64,000 nt of DNA from NCBI GenBank assembly GCA_934193545.1, contig CAKPVL010000001.1, positions 75,671 through 139,670 of the forward strand. Reading direction: 5' to 3'. The notes beneath the pieces were generated by a model that ran no database searches, had not been told where the DNA came from, and was given only the letters and a program-made list of their open reading frames with translations. Of this stretch, positions 34,663-42,834 are shown piece after piece. This DNA comes from an uncultured Granulicatella sp. GTDB taxonomy: Bacteria; Bacillota; Bacilli; Lactobacillales; Aerococcaceae. Within the stretch, counting starts at the first letter, position 1, and each line of letters begins with the position of its first letter. A program made the translations under genes and the position numbers.

Positions 34663-35541
34663 TTGGAGAAATTTTTAAACAAAGATACATTAAAATCCTT
34701 CATTCTGGTAACATTAGGCTGTTTTTTATTTTCGTATACTATTAATGCATTTGTGATTGCCAACCACTTTGGTGAAGGTGGGATCACAGGGGTTACCTTG
34801 TTAGGGTACTATACATTACAAATTGACCCAGCCTTATCAAACTTAATTTTGAATGGATTTTTATTACTGATTGGATATCGTTATCTTGAAAGAAAAACAA
34901 TGATTTATACTGTGTTGGCAGTTTTTGAGTTACCATTTTTCCTAAAAGTGACGCAAGACTGGCCGGTATTCGTTCCAGAAAACCTAGTTGTTGCTGGTGT
35001 AGCAGCAGGAGTTTTGGTAGGGATAGCATTAGGTCTTGTTATTCTTGGAAAAGGAACAACAGCCGGTACGGATATTATCGCAATGATGATGCATAAATAT
35101 TTAGGGTGGAGCGTATCGTCTTCATTACTAATGATTGACTTCATTATTGTGACACCACTAGCTTTTGTAATTGGTTTTGAAAAAGCTGTTCTTACATTAA
35201 TCATGTTGTTTATCGCAAGTAAAGTGATTAACTTTATTTTAGAAGGGTTTAATCCACGAAAAGCCATCATGATTATTTCAGATAAATATGATGAAATTGG
35301 ACAACGAATTCAAACGGATTTAGATCGTGGAATTACGGTGTTGGATGGACATGGCTTCTACTCAAAAGAGAAGCGACAAGTGTTATACGTTGTTGTCAGT
35401 CGTCAACAATTGATGCCAGTTCAACGAATTATTCACGAGTATGATCCAGAAGCGTTTGTAATTATTACAGACGTGAACCAAGTTATCGGAGAAGGATTTA
35501 CATTCTATCTCGATGATAACGGAAATAAACTACATCATTAA
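34663..35541 (+). CDS. YitT family membrane protein (second of two)
   Basis: A 292-aa paralogue of the preceding protein with the same plan: hydrophobic helices (ILVTLGCFLFSYTINAFVIA), the GKGTTAGTDIIAMMMHKYLG signature, and a C-terminal DUF2179 domain (KAIMIISDKYDEIGQRIQTD onward). The start is a TTG at 34663 with AAGGAGGA 8 bases upstream. It is divergent enough from its neighbour that the duplication is old. It is followed by the wall hydrolase, whose ATG lies 13 bases downstream of its stop, so read-through is possible. Confidence 0.88.
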   Translation: MEKFLNKDTLKSFILVTLGCFLFSYTINAFVIANHFGEGGITGVTLLGYYTLQIDPALSNLILNGFLLLIGYRYLERKTMIYTVLAVFELPFFLKVTQDWPVFVPENLVVAGVAAGVLVGIALGLVILGKGTTAGTDIIAMMMHKYLGWSVSSSLLMIDFIIVTPLAFVIGFEKAVLTLIMLFIASKVINFILEGFNPRKAIMIISDKYDEIGQRIQTDLDRGITVLDGHGFYSKEKRQVLYVVVSRQQLMPVQRIIHEYDPEAFVIITDVNQVIGEGFTFYLDDNGNKLHH

Positions 35542-35554
35542 AAAGGAGAGAAAA

Positions 35555-37189
35555 ATGAAATTTAGAAGTTCTTTGGGATTATTAGCAGGGATTTTACTAT
35601 TAAATGGGAATGCAGTTTTAGCACAGGAAGTGGAGCCAACTACTGAAGTAGCTCCGTCTACGACACAAGTGGAGACTTCACAGACTACTGAAAAGTTAGA
35701 AAGTACAACTGAAGCAGCGACTACACAAACACAGGAAGTAACGACGGAAACTTCTACAACAGAAGCTCCAAAGTATACTGGATGGGTACAAACTTCAGAT
35801 GGTACTTGGTATTTTTATAATGCCGACCATACGATGCTCACTTCAAACTGGAAAGGTGACTATTACTTAGAAGCTGATGGGAAAATGGCTACAAGTAAAT
35901 GGGTCGATAACTACAAATACTATGTTGATGGTTCTGGTAAATGGGTCCCAGGAAAGGTTAAGAAATCTGGATGGGTCAAAGAAGGCGGTTATTGGTATTT
36001 TTACCTAGAAGGTGAAGAGTTACTTCGTAATAACTGGAAAGGCAATTATTATCTTGGTGCCGATGGTAAAATGGCAACTGAGAACTGGGTAGATAACCAT
36101 AAGTACTATGTGGATAAAAACGGTGCTTGGGTTCCAAATCGTGTGAAATCAGCTTGGGAAAAGATTGATGGGATTTGGTATTACTACGAAAACGGACAAC
36201 CAGTTAAAAATGTCTGGAAAGGGAACTATTACCTTCAAGAAGACGGTACGATGGCTACTAATAAATGGGTTGAAGATTACCGTTATTATGTTGGTGCAGA
36301 TGGCTACTGGGTAAAAGATAAAAAACTCAAAAACGGTTGGGTTAAAGAAAATGGTACTTGGTACTACTATGAAGGTAAAGAACAACGCGTTAAAAATGAA
36401 TGGCGTGGAAACTATTATTTAGGTTCTACTGGTGCCATGGTTACAAATCAATGGGTTGATAACGACAAGCATTATGTAGGTGAAGATGGCGCTATCGTTC
36501 CAGCTGCGATAAAAGGGAAAGATGGCTGGATTCAAGAAGCAGATGGTACTTGGTATCATTTTAAAAACGGCATTCCAACACGCAATAAATGGGTAGGCGA
36601 CTACTATTTATTAGCAGATGGTAAAATGGCTACAAATCAATGGGTTGACAACTATCGCTATTACGTGGGGGCTGACGGAGCTTGGCTACCGAACCCGTCT
36701 TCTAAAGGAAATCAAAAAGAAATTCTTTTAAATTTAGCACGTGGATATATCGGTGTTGAACAATTTGATAGCCGCCACAATACGATGGTAAGTATTTATA
36801 ATTCTGGAAAGAGTAGTTATAGTGGTTACCGTGTAAGTACCTATGATGACTGGTGCGATATCTTTGTTTCATCAATGTATCAACATAGCGGACTAATTGA
36901 CTTAATTGATAAAGAAGCATATGTACCTCAACATATTCGCTTGATGAAGAATAAAGGGATTTGGATTGGAAAATCAACACCGCAACCAGGAGATGTGATT
37001 ACATTTGACTGGAACATAGACGGTGTAGCTGACCATATCGCCATTGTTGAAAAAGTAGAAGGCGACAAAGTGATTACAATTGAAGGAAATACAAGTGATC
37101 GTAATTATGATGAATCAAAAGTCGTTCGTAAATCACATAGATTGAATGCTCGATATATTATTGGTTACAGTCGTCCACAATATAAATAA
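35555..37189 (+). CDS. Secreted CHAP-domain peptidoglycan hydrolase with five aromatic wall-binding repeat units
   Basis: Exported cell-wall hydrolase of 544 aa. The ATG at 35555 has AAAGGAG upstream. Residues 1-23 are a signal peptide ending in AVLAQ. A Thr/Glu/Ser linker runs to about residue 70. Then come five tandem units of about 65 residues, each like GWxxxDGTWYFY...NWKGDYYL..DGKMATxxWVDNxxYYV, related to CW_binding/choline-binding repeats. The C-terminal CHAP domain (about 385-544) has the catalytic pair Cys434 (DDWCDIF) and His494 (ADHIAIV), giving amidase or endopeptidase activity. Ligand (choline or another wall polymer) is not known. Confidence 0.9.
   Translation: MKFRSSLGLLAGILLLNGNAVLAQEVEPTTEVAPSTTQVETSQTTEKLESTTEAATTQTQEVTTETSTTEAPKYTGWVQTSDGTWYFYNADHTMLTSNWKGDYYLEADGKMATSKWVDNYKYYVDGSGKWVPGKVKKSGWVKEGGYWYFYLEGEELLRNNWKGNYYLGADGKMATENWVDNHKYYVDKNGAWVPNRVKSAWEKIDGIWYYYENGQPVKNVWKGNYYLQEDGTMATNKWVEDYRYYVGADGYWVKDKKLKNGWVKENGTWYYYEGKEQRVKNEWRGNYYLGSTGAMVTNQWVDNDKHYVGEDGAIVPAAIKGKDGWIQEADGTWYHFKNGIPTRNKWVGDYYLLADGKMATNQWVDNYRYYVGADGAWLPNPSSKGNQKEILLNLARGYIGVEQFDSRHNTMVSIYNSGKSSYSGYRVSTYDDWCDIFVSSMYQHSGLIDLIDKEAYVPQHIRLMKNKGIWIGKSTPQPGDVITFDWNIDGVADHIAIVEKVEGDKVITIEGNTSDRNYDESKVVRKSHRLNARYIIGYSRPQYK
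35780..36690 (+). repeat. Five-fold internal repeat in the CHAP hydrolase gene
   Basis: Five in-frame units of about 190-200 bp encoding aromatic wall-binding modules. Each has a GW..DGTWY strand, a W-K/R/V-G-N/D-YYL strand, and an ATNxWVDNxxYYV strand. The copies are degenerate at DNA level, so recent copy-number change is not evident. Confidence 0.85.
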
Positions 37190-37200
37190 AGTGTTAAAGA

Positions 37201-37229
37201 AAGCTAGTCCTCAGGGATTAGCTTTTTTT
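37201..37229 (+). terminator. Intrinsic terminator after the CHAP hydrolase
   Basis: A 10-bp stem (AAGCTAGTCC with its complement, one G-T pair), TCAG loop, TTTTTTT. Confidence 0.9.
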
Positions 37230-37283
37230 CTTTCTTGTTTAGGATTTGGAACCGATAAAAAACAATTTAAAAGTTAAGATTTC

Positions 37284-37339
37284 TTTAAGTGAGTGTATGG
37301 TTATGGTAAAATAGACTAAATCATAAAAGCGATTTAATT
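37284..37339 (+). promoter_or_regulatory. Promoter of the mannose PTS operon, with a cre-like half-site
   Basis: Extended -10 TGGTAAAAT (hexamer 37307-37312) with TTTAAG 17 bases upstream. Downstream, AAAAGCGATTTAA near 37324 resembles half of a CcpA cre site. No sigma-54 type -24/-12 element was seen. Confidence 0.5.
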
Positions 37340-37359
37340 TTAATAAAGGAGGTAGCTTT

Positions 37360-38352
37360 ATGGTAGGAATTATCATTGCAAGTCACGGCGAATTTGCTGA
37401 TGGAATTAAGCAATCAGGTTCAATGATTTTCGGGAATCAAGAAAAAGTTGAATCTGTTGTTTTTATGCCTAGCGAAGGACCTGAAGACTTACAAAGAAAA
37501 CTGCGCGAAGCAGTTGAAAAGCTAGAGACTGAAGAAATTCTATTTCTAGTAGATTTATGGGGTGGTAGTCCATTCAACCAAGCGAACATCTTGTTTGAAG
37601 AAGACCCAGACCACCGTGCAATCGTAGCTGGTTTAAGCTTGCCGATGTTAATTGAAGCGTACGCAAGTCGTTTCTCAATGAATACATCACATGAGATTGC
37701 AAAAGCGATTGCGCCAACAGCTATTGAAGGTGTGAAGATTCGTCCTGAATCACTTCAACCAGAAGAGAAGAAAGAGGAGAAAGCAGAATCTGCTGCTCCA
37801 GTTTCAAATGGTGCAATTCCAGAAGGAACTGTCATCGGAGATGGCAAAATTAAATTTGTGTTAGCGCGTGTGGATACTCGTCTTTTACATGGACAAGTAG
37901 CAACAAGCTGGACAAAAGCAACAAATCCAAATCGTATCATCGTTGTTTCTGATAAAGTTGCAAAAGATGATTTACGTAAGAAATTAATCGAGCAAGCAGC
38001 TCCACCAGGAGTTCGTGCTCACGTTATTCCACTTAAGAAATTAGTGGAAGTATATAATGATCCACGTTTTGGGGATACAAAGGCATTATTATTATTCGAA
38101 ACACCTCAAGAAGCACTTGAAGTGATTGAACAAGGTGTGAAAATTGATGAATTGAATATTGGTTCAATGGCGCACTCAGTCGGTAAAGTTCAAATTAGTA
38201 ATGCATTATCTGTTGACCAAGATGATGTAGAAACTTATAAGAAACTTCGTGACTTAGGCGTGAAGATGGATGTTCGTAAAGTAGTTTCTGACTCTCCAGC
38301 GGATATCTTTAAATTAATTGAAGCAAAGTCTAACGAAGGCTTAAAACTATAA
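37360..38352 (+). CDS. manL: PTS mannose/glucose transporter subunit IIAB
   Basis: Phosphoryl-transfer subunit of the Man-family PTS. The N-terminal IIA domain (residues 1-130) has IIASHGEFADGIKQSG with the phosphorylated His near residue 9 and FLVDLWGGSPFNQA. A flexible charged linker (about 135-160) leads to the IIB domain (about 165-330), with ARVDTRLLHGQVATSW and its phosphorylated His. The 330-aa length matches ManL of lactic acid bacteria. AAAGGAGG precedes the ATG. First gene of manLMN-manO; known relatives import mannose, glucose and glucosamine and also serve as receptors for some bacteriocins. Confidence 0.95.
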   Translation: MVGIIIASHGEFADGIKQSGSMIFGNQEKVESVVFMPSEGPEDLQRKLREAVEKLETEEILFLVDLWGGSPFNQANILFEEDPDHRAIVAGLSLPMLIEAYASRFSMNTSHEIAKAIAPTAIEGVKIRPESLQPEEKKEEKAESAAPVSNGAIPEGTVIGDGKIKFVLARVDTRLLHGQVATSWTKATNPNRIIVVSDKVAKDDLRKKLIEQAAPPGVRAHVIPLKKLVEVYNDPRFGDTKALLLFETPQEALEVIEQGVKIDELNIGSMAHSVGKVQISNALSVDQDDVETYKKLRDLGVKMDVRKVVSDSPADIFKLIEAKSNEGLKL

Positions 38353-38372
38353 CATACAGATAGGAGATTATT

Positions 38373-39185
38373 ATGGATTTTAATGCAATTCAAATTATTT
38401 TAGTCCTAATTGTCGCATTCTTAGCTGGTTTGGAAGGAATCTTAGACGCATTCCAATTCCATCAACCAATTATTGCGTGTACATTAATCGGACTTGCAAC
38501 AGGACATCTTTCTGAAGCAATTATTCTTGGCGGTTCATTACAAATTATCGCACTTGCTTGGGCTAACGTTGGGGCCGCTGTTGCACCAGATGCTGCCTTA
38601 GCATCAGTAGCGTCAGCTATTATTTATATCAAAGGGAATGACTTCTCTGATGCTGGGCGTAACTTAGCGATTGGTACTGCAATTACTTTAGCAACAGTTG
38701 GTCTTGTATTAACAATGGTTGTACGTACATTAGCAGTTGGTTTAGTTCACAGAGCAGATGCTGCAGCTGAAAATGGAGATTTCCGAGGCGTAGCATTCTG
38801 GCACTATGTATCATTATCAATGCAAGGATTACGTATTATGATTCCAGCAGGAGCACTTCTATTCGTATCTTCAGAAGTGGTTCAGGAATACTTAAAATTA
38901 ATCCCAGAATGGTTTGCAAATGGGATGACAATTGGTGGTAACATGGTTGTAGCAGTAGGGTTAGCGATGGTTATTAACTTAATGGCTTCAAAAGAAACAT
39001 GGCCATTCTTCTTCATCGGTTTTGCTATTGCTCCATTAAACGAATTAACATTAATTGCTACAGGGGTTATCGCATTAAGCTTAGCATTTATTTATTTAAA
39101 CTTATCAAACAACAGTGGAAATGGTTCAGCTGGTGGAAATTCTGGTTCAGGAGACCCACTTGGTGACATTTTAAATGACTATTAA
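38373..39185 (+). CDS. manM: PTS mannose/glucose transporter subunit IIC
   Basis: Membrane component of the Man PTS, 270 aa, with multiple hydrophobic helices. Typical segments are FLAGLEGILDAFQFHQPIIA near the N-terminus, GHLSEAIILGGSLQIIALAW and ANVGAAVAPDAALASVASAI. The C-terminus is a Gly/Ser/Asn-rich tail (NNSGNGSAGGNSGSGDPLGD), which is common in ManM. Together with IID it forms the sugar channel. AGGAGA precedes the ATG, 20 bases after manL. Confidence 0.95.
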   Translation: MDFNAIQIILVLIVAFLAGLEGILDAFQFHQPIIACTLIGLATGHLSEAIILGGSLQIIALAWANVGAAVAPDAALASVASAIIYIKGNDFSDAGRNLAIGTAITLATVGLVLTMVVRTLAVGLVHRADAAAENGDFRGVAFWHYVSLSMQGLRIMIPAGALLFVSSEVVQEYLKLIPEWFANGMTIGGNMVVAVGLAMVINLMASKETWPFFFIGFAIAPLNELTLIATGVIALSLAFIYLNLSNNSGNGSAGGNSGSGDPLGDILNDY

Positions 39186-39199
39186 GGAGAGTGAATGAC

Positions 39200-40126
39200 A
39201 TGACAGAGAAAAAAGTATCTTTAACGAAAAAAGACCGCTTAAGCGTTATGCTACGTTCACAATTCTTACAAGGTTCTTGGAACTATGAACGTATGCAAAA
39301 TGGTGGTTGGGCATTCTCGCTTATTCCAGCATTGAAAAAATTATATCCAAATCCAGAAGATTCAAAAGCAGCGTTAAAACGTCACTTAGAATTCTTTAAT
39401 ACACACCCATATATTGCTTCACCAATCCTTGGGGTAACATTAGCCCTAGAAGAAGACCGTGCAAATGGGGCGCAAATCGATGATGCTACAATTCAAGGGG
39501 TTAAAGTTGGGATGATGGGACCTTTAGCAGGTATCGGTGACCCAGTATTCTGGTTTACAATTCGTCCTATTTTAGGAGCAATTGCTGCAGGGTTAGCTGC
39601 AACAGGTTCTATCATTGGACCATTGTTCTTCTTCATCGTTTGGAACTTAATCCGTATCGCATTCATGTGGTCTACACAAGAATTAGGATACCGTCAAGGT
39701 TCTGAAATCACAAAAGACTTATCAGGTGGTATTTTACAATCTATTACAAAAGTATCTTCAATCGTGGGGATGTTTGTAATGGGGATCTTAGTACAACGTT
39801 GGACAAGTATGAAATTCCCACTTGTGTTAACGAGAGTAGAATTGAAACCAGAGCAATATATTCAATTACCTGGAGCAGATGACGTTGTTACTGGAGGCCA
39901 ATTAGGAGATATTGTTACTAAATTACTAGGTGGTAAAACATTATCACCAGAAGCTGTGACAACACTTCAAGATAACTTAAACAAGTTAATCCCAGGGTTA
40001 GCTGCATTACTATTAACATTCTTCGTAATGTGGTTATTGAAGAAAAATGTAAAACCAATTTACATTATCTTTGGGCTATTTGCATTAGGTATTTTAGCTG
40101 GTTTAACAGGAGTAATGGCTCCTTAA
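39200..40126 (+). CDS. manN: PTS mannose/glucose transporter subunit IID
   Basis: Second membrane subunit of the Man PTS. The ATG at 39200 is preferred because AAGGAG at 39184-39189 lies 10 bases upstream; the GTG at 39191 is only one base from it. The 308-aa product begins with a soluble segment (TKKDRLSVMLRSQFLQGSWN) and has the diagnostic NGGWAFSLIPALKKLYP, VGMMGPLAGIGDPVFWFTIR, and several C-terminal helices. It belongs in a complex with the IIC and IIAB subunits encoded just upstream. Confidence 0.95.
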   Translation: MTEKKVSLTKKDRLSVMLRSQFLQGSWNYERMQNGGWAFSLIPALKKLYPNPEDSKAALKRHLEFFNTHPYIASPILGVTLALEEDRANGAQIDDATIQGVKVGMMGPLAGIGDPVFWFTIRPILGAIAAGLAATGSIIGPLFFFIVWNLIRIAFMWSTQELGYRQGSEITKDLSGGILQSITKVSSIVGMFVMGILVQRWTSMKFPLVLTRVELKPEQYIQLPGADDVVTGGQLGDIVTKLLGGKTLSPEAVTTLQDNLNKLIPGLAALLLTFFVMWLLKKNVKPIYIIFGLFALGILAGLTGVMAP

Positions 40127-40146
40127 TAGAGAGTTGGAGGTAGACT

Positions 40147-40509
40147 ATGGTTGTATCGTTAAATACAAAAGCCATTTATAAAACAAAAGCAAACCTATTT
40201 AATGGGGGCTTTGGATATACCAATGGGGATATTCTAATTGGGGATCGTGCTTTTGAATTTTACAATCGTCAAAATCCAGAGAGCTATCTTCAAATTCCTT
40301 GGGAAGAAATAAAACTGGTAAGAGCTCATGTGATGTTTAAAGGAAAGTTTATTCGTGCGTATTACATTGATACGAATTCTTCTAAAACTTTCCAATTTGT
40401 CTCCAAAGATTCTGGGCGCACCCTAAAAGTGATGCGAGAATTTATTGGAAACGAGAAAATCGTGAGAACTGAGCCGATTATCAGTTTCAAAAAACTTTTC
40501 AAAAGATAA
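40147..40509 (+). CDS. manO: DUF956 family protein (ManO)
   Basis: A 120-aa DUF956 protein, encoded last in the mannose PTS operon. The sequence is soluble and beta-rich with YKTKANLFNGGFGYTNGDIL, IGDRAFEFYNRQNPESYLQI and VSKDSGRTLKVMREFIG, resembling a PH-like fold. ManO is found in many Lactobacillales man operons and is thought to be accessory or regulatory; its action is not settled. GGAGG precedes the ATG. A strong terminator follows. Confidence 0.9.
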   Translation: MVVSLNTKAIYKTKANLFNGGFGYTNGDILIGDRAFEFYNRQNPESYLQIPWEEIKLVRAHVMFKGKFIRAYYIDTNSSKTFQFVSKDSGRTLKVMREFIGNEKIVRTEPIISFKKLFKR

Positions 40510-40511
40510 AG

Positions 40512-40544
40512 AAAAGGCGAATGTGTAATAACATTCGCCTTTTT
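40512..40544. terminator. Bidirectional terminator between manO and the lipid kinase
   Basis: A 13-bp stem (AAAAGGCGAATGT with its complement), 6-base loop and T-rich flanks on both strands, at a convergent junction. Confidence 0.92.
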
Positions 40545-41484
40545 AATTTTGTCTTGTAAGAATAAATGGATAAGAATCCAATTGAATTTTGATATCTACA
40601 TTACCATATTTGGTAAATTCGCCATCGGTTTGTGATTTAATGGGTCCGTTAATTTGAATACGAGCCGCAGTACACTGATACTTTTGTAAGTGATTAGGGA
40701 AGTGCTTAAAATGACTACCGTTCGTCAAAATAAAAGGAAAAGCTTTAACAATCGTAAACCCACTCACTTTACGAGCAACGACGACTTCAAATGAGTGATT
40801 TCCTTGCTTGGCAGTTGGGACAAAACGGATTCCTCCACCAAAGAACGAATGATTGAATGCCCCTACAAGCAGATTATGGGTTACTGTGAAGCTTTCGTTA
40901 TTATCGACAGTAATTACTGCTTCAAATTCATCACGCTCTCTAAATGCCCTTAAAATTGGTGTGAGGTAAGATGCTTTTTTGATTCCGTTTGATTCAAGAA
41001 CGGCTTGTCTTTGCTTTTGGTTTAATTCGCAAATAGAAGCATCAATCCCAAATCCAAGCGAATTCAGTGCAATTCCAGATGTTCCTGAATTCTGTTCATG
41101 GTACGTAAGGAATTCTAATTCGATAGAAGGTGCATTCTCTATGTTTTGTACGAATACATCCGCATCATGAGTAAGATTCATCTCTCTAGCAAAGTCATTT
41201 CCAGTTCCAGCTGGAAGATAGGAGAGAGGTACTTCGATTTCATTCTGCTTTAAATATTGTAACGCTTCGTTAAGAGTTCCGTCTCCACCAATAATGACGA
41301 CTTTAGTCTGCTCATTTCTTTCTGGTAAATGCTTCTCAAGAAGATCAGGTAGTTCACCGGCTCTTTGTGTTTGGAATAGCTTAAAGTGGATACTATGTTT
41401 CGTACAAGCTTCCACGATTTGATTAATTTGTTGTTGTCCGGATTGGCTTCCAGACATCGGATTCCCAAAAATAAATAAATTCAT
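40543..41484 (-). CDS. Diacylglycerol kinase-family (DagK/YegS/BmrU) lipid kinase
   Basis: DAGK-catalytic-domain protein of 313 aa that probably phosphorylates diacylglycerol or a related lipid at the membrane face. The start at 41484 gives MNLFIFGNPMSGSQSGQQ; AAAGGATG lies about 8 bases upstream, whereas longer in-frame starts run into the promoter. The nucleotide motif VIIGGDGTLNEALQYL and the substrate segment LPAGTGNDFAREM are present; GGGIRFVPTAKQ and the late DGEFTKYGNVDIKI are typical. It is monocistronic, with the extended -10 TGCTATAAT (hexamer 41510-41515, minus strand). Confidence 0.88.
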   Translation of the reverse strand: MNLFIFGNPMSGSQSGQQQINQIVEACTKHSIHFKLFQTQRAGELPDLLEKHLPERNEQTKVVIIGGDGTLNEALQYLKQNEIEVPLSYLPAGTGNDFAREMNLTHDADVFVQNIENAPSIELEFLTYHEQNSGTSGIALNSLGFGIDASICELNQKQRQAVLESNGIKKASYLTPILRAFRERDEFEAVITVDNNESFTVTHNLLVGAFNHSFFGGGIRFVPTAKQGNHSFEVVVARKVSGFTIVKAFPFILTNGSHFKHFPNHLQKYQCTAARIQINGPIKSQTDGEFTKYGNVDIKIQLDSYPFILTRQN

Positions 41485-41509
41485 GCTAAACATCCTTTCA
41501 ATTGCCATT

Positions 41510-41518
41510 ATTATAGCA
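41510..41518 (-). promoter_or_regulatory. Extended -10 of the lipid kinase gene
   Basis: Minus strand TGC followed by TATAAT (hexamer at 41510-41515). No clear -35. A plus-strand TATAAT at 41560-41565 serves the divergent neighbour. Confidence 0.6.
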
Positions 41519-41582
41519 TAAAAGTAGTCAAAATAGAGTGCAATTTTTACGGAATACCGTATAATAGAGACGAGGTGAAAGT

Positions 41583-42695
41583 ATGGCAAATGATTTTTTT
41601 GAACACGTATTAAATCCAACGTGGAAGAATTTACCTAGTGAATCGAAAGAAGTTGTCTTTCGAAATGTATTAAGATATTTTGTAAATCCAATGTCGACCA
41701 TTGAGAACCTAAGAAGTGTCAAATTTGAATTCGGTGGAATCACCAATGAAACTTTTGAAGTCACGATTGATGGAAGAGAGTTTGTATTCGTTCCTGGTCA
41801 AAATGACGTTATTTTAGGGTGGGATAGCGGATTGTCAGGCCTTTCTGGTCTTGACTGTAGTGAAGAACGTCAAGAGCTTCGTTTTGCCTTTAAACGTTAT
41901 TTAAATCAACATCTAACTGGCTTTATGTTCCTCAATCAAGATGTTCAAGAAAAAGATTTATCAAGTGAAAAGCTAACGACGCAAATCGTTGAAGACGGCA
42001 TTAATTTAATGACGTCAGACTTAAGAAAAGTAAATATTCCTGCAATGTTAGTCGAAAAGAAACCGAATTTTGTAGGACTACGCTTTATTGGAAACTATTC
42101 AGTGGTTACTGGACAACTCACAGGTGCTGAGGAACCTTCACCTGAAACACTTGAGATTTTAGAAGAAGCAGTGACTCCAGATAACTCGATGGAAGCTTTA
42201 TTCCAAGATTTTCCAAGAGCGGTGCGTGTGGATCGTTACTTTATGCAACAAGATTTAAAGAATCCTGATAGTTTCACTTGTTATGTTGCAGATCCAGTTG
42301 GTTATGAAGAAGCTCGTAAAGAAATTGAACATACAGGGATGGGTCTTTTAAACGAAGATGAGTGGGAGTATTGCTGCGGTAGTGGCACTCGCCGTCTGTT
42401 TAAATGGGGCAACCAATTGCACCGTTCACTGATTCAAGATGAAGCGAATTCTCCTTTATGGAATGAAAATATGTTTGGATTGGAAATCGCAAATGCGGAA
42501 TTTGGCCCAGAATTAATCGAGGGTAGACCTTATACAAAAGGGGCGTGGCTTGAAGAAAACTTCAAGGCACCTGTATTAAATTTATTGCCATTATCGTCTT
42601 ATTATTCGGTGAATTTACCGTTATTAGTGGATCCTAATGGGCATCTTGCTGCAGGATATTACTGCGCTAGACGTGCGATTCGAATTGAAATGTAA
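41583..42695 (+). CDS. Orphan protein with formylglycine-enzyme/SUMF1-like C-terminal region
   Basis: A 370-aa cytoplasmic-looking protein of unknown function. The start is an ATG with GAGGTG upstream and a TATAAT at 41560. The C-terminal third carries LLNEDEWEYCCGSGTRRLFK followed by WGN, which closely resembles the LPTEAEWEYAARGG...YPWGN core of the FGE-sulfatase/SUMF1 fold, and it ends with GYYCARRAIRIEM, like the arginine-rich C-terminal segment of that fold. The first 240 residues match nothing I know, although FVFVPGQNDVILGWDSG has the look of a second, similar beta module. It may be a catalytically altered relative. It has its own terminator and so stands alone. Confidence 0.8.
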   Translation: MANDFFEHVLNPTWKNLPSESKEVVFRNVLRYFVNPMSTIENLRSVKFEFGGITNETFEVTIDGREFVFVPGQNDVILGWDSGLSGLSGLDCSEERQELRFAFKRYLNQHLTGFMFLNQDVQEKDLSSEKLTTQIVEDGINLMTSDLRKVNIPAMLVEKKPNFVGLRFIGNYSVVTGQLTGAEEPSPETLEILEEAVTPDNSMEALFQDFPRAVRVDRYFMQQDLKNPDSFTCYVADPVGYEEARKEIEHTGMGLLNEDEWEYCCGSGTRRLFKWGNQLHRSLIQDEANSPLWNENMFGLEIANAEFGPELIEGRPYTKGAWLEENFKAPVLNLLPLSSYYSVNLPLLVDPNGHLAAGYYCARRAIRIEM

Positions 42696-42700
42696 TGATG

Positions 42701-42730
42701 AAATCAGTCACAGTTGTGGCTGATTTTTTA
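42701..42730 (+). terminator. Intrinsic terminator after the SUMF1-like orphan
   Basis: An 11-bp stem (AAATCAGTCAC with its complement, one G-T pair), AGTT loop, TTTTTT. Confidence 0.87.
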
Positions 42731-42742
42731 AATATTTATTAA

Positions 42743-42783
42743 AGTCAAAAAAAGTCAGAGAAAGTTATTGACCTTTCCTGACT
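42743..42783 (+). promoter_or_regulatory. Two CtsR-type heat-shock operators of clpB
   Basis: CtsR binds tandem heptads of the type GGTCAAA-N3-GGTCAAA. Here AGTCAAA (42743-42749) and AGTCAGA (42753-42759) are spaced by 3 bases. A second pair on the opposite strand, ATTGACC (42767-42773) and CCTGACT (42777-42783), is also spaced by 3 bases. The second site overlaps the -35, so binding would block transcription. Confidence 0.8.
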
Positions 42784-42796
42784 AATGGTGTATACT
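42768..42796 (+). promoter_or_regulatory. SigA promoter of clpB
   Basis: TTGACC (42768-42773), 17 bases, TATACT (42791-42796). The -35 lies inside the second CtsR operator. Confidence 0.88.
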
Positions 42797-42834
42797 TTAA
42801 TCATGGTCAGGAGACCACAAAAGGAGGAATGAAG

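Noticed and set aside
37324-37339. CcpA cre site in the mannose PTS leader
   Set aside because: Only one half of the consensus is matched; noted in the promoter entry but not claimed as a separate operator.
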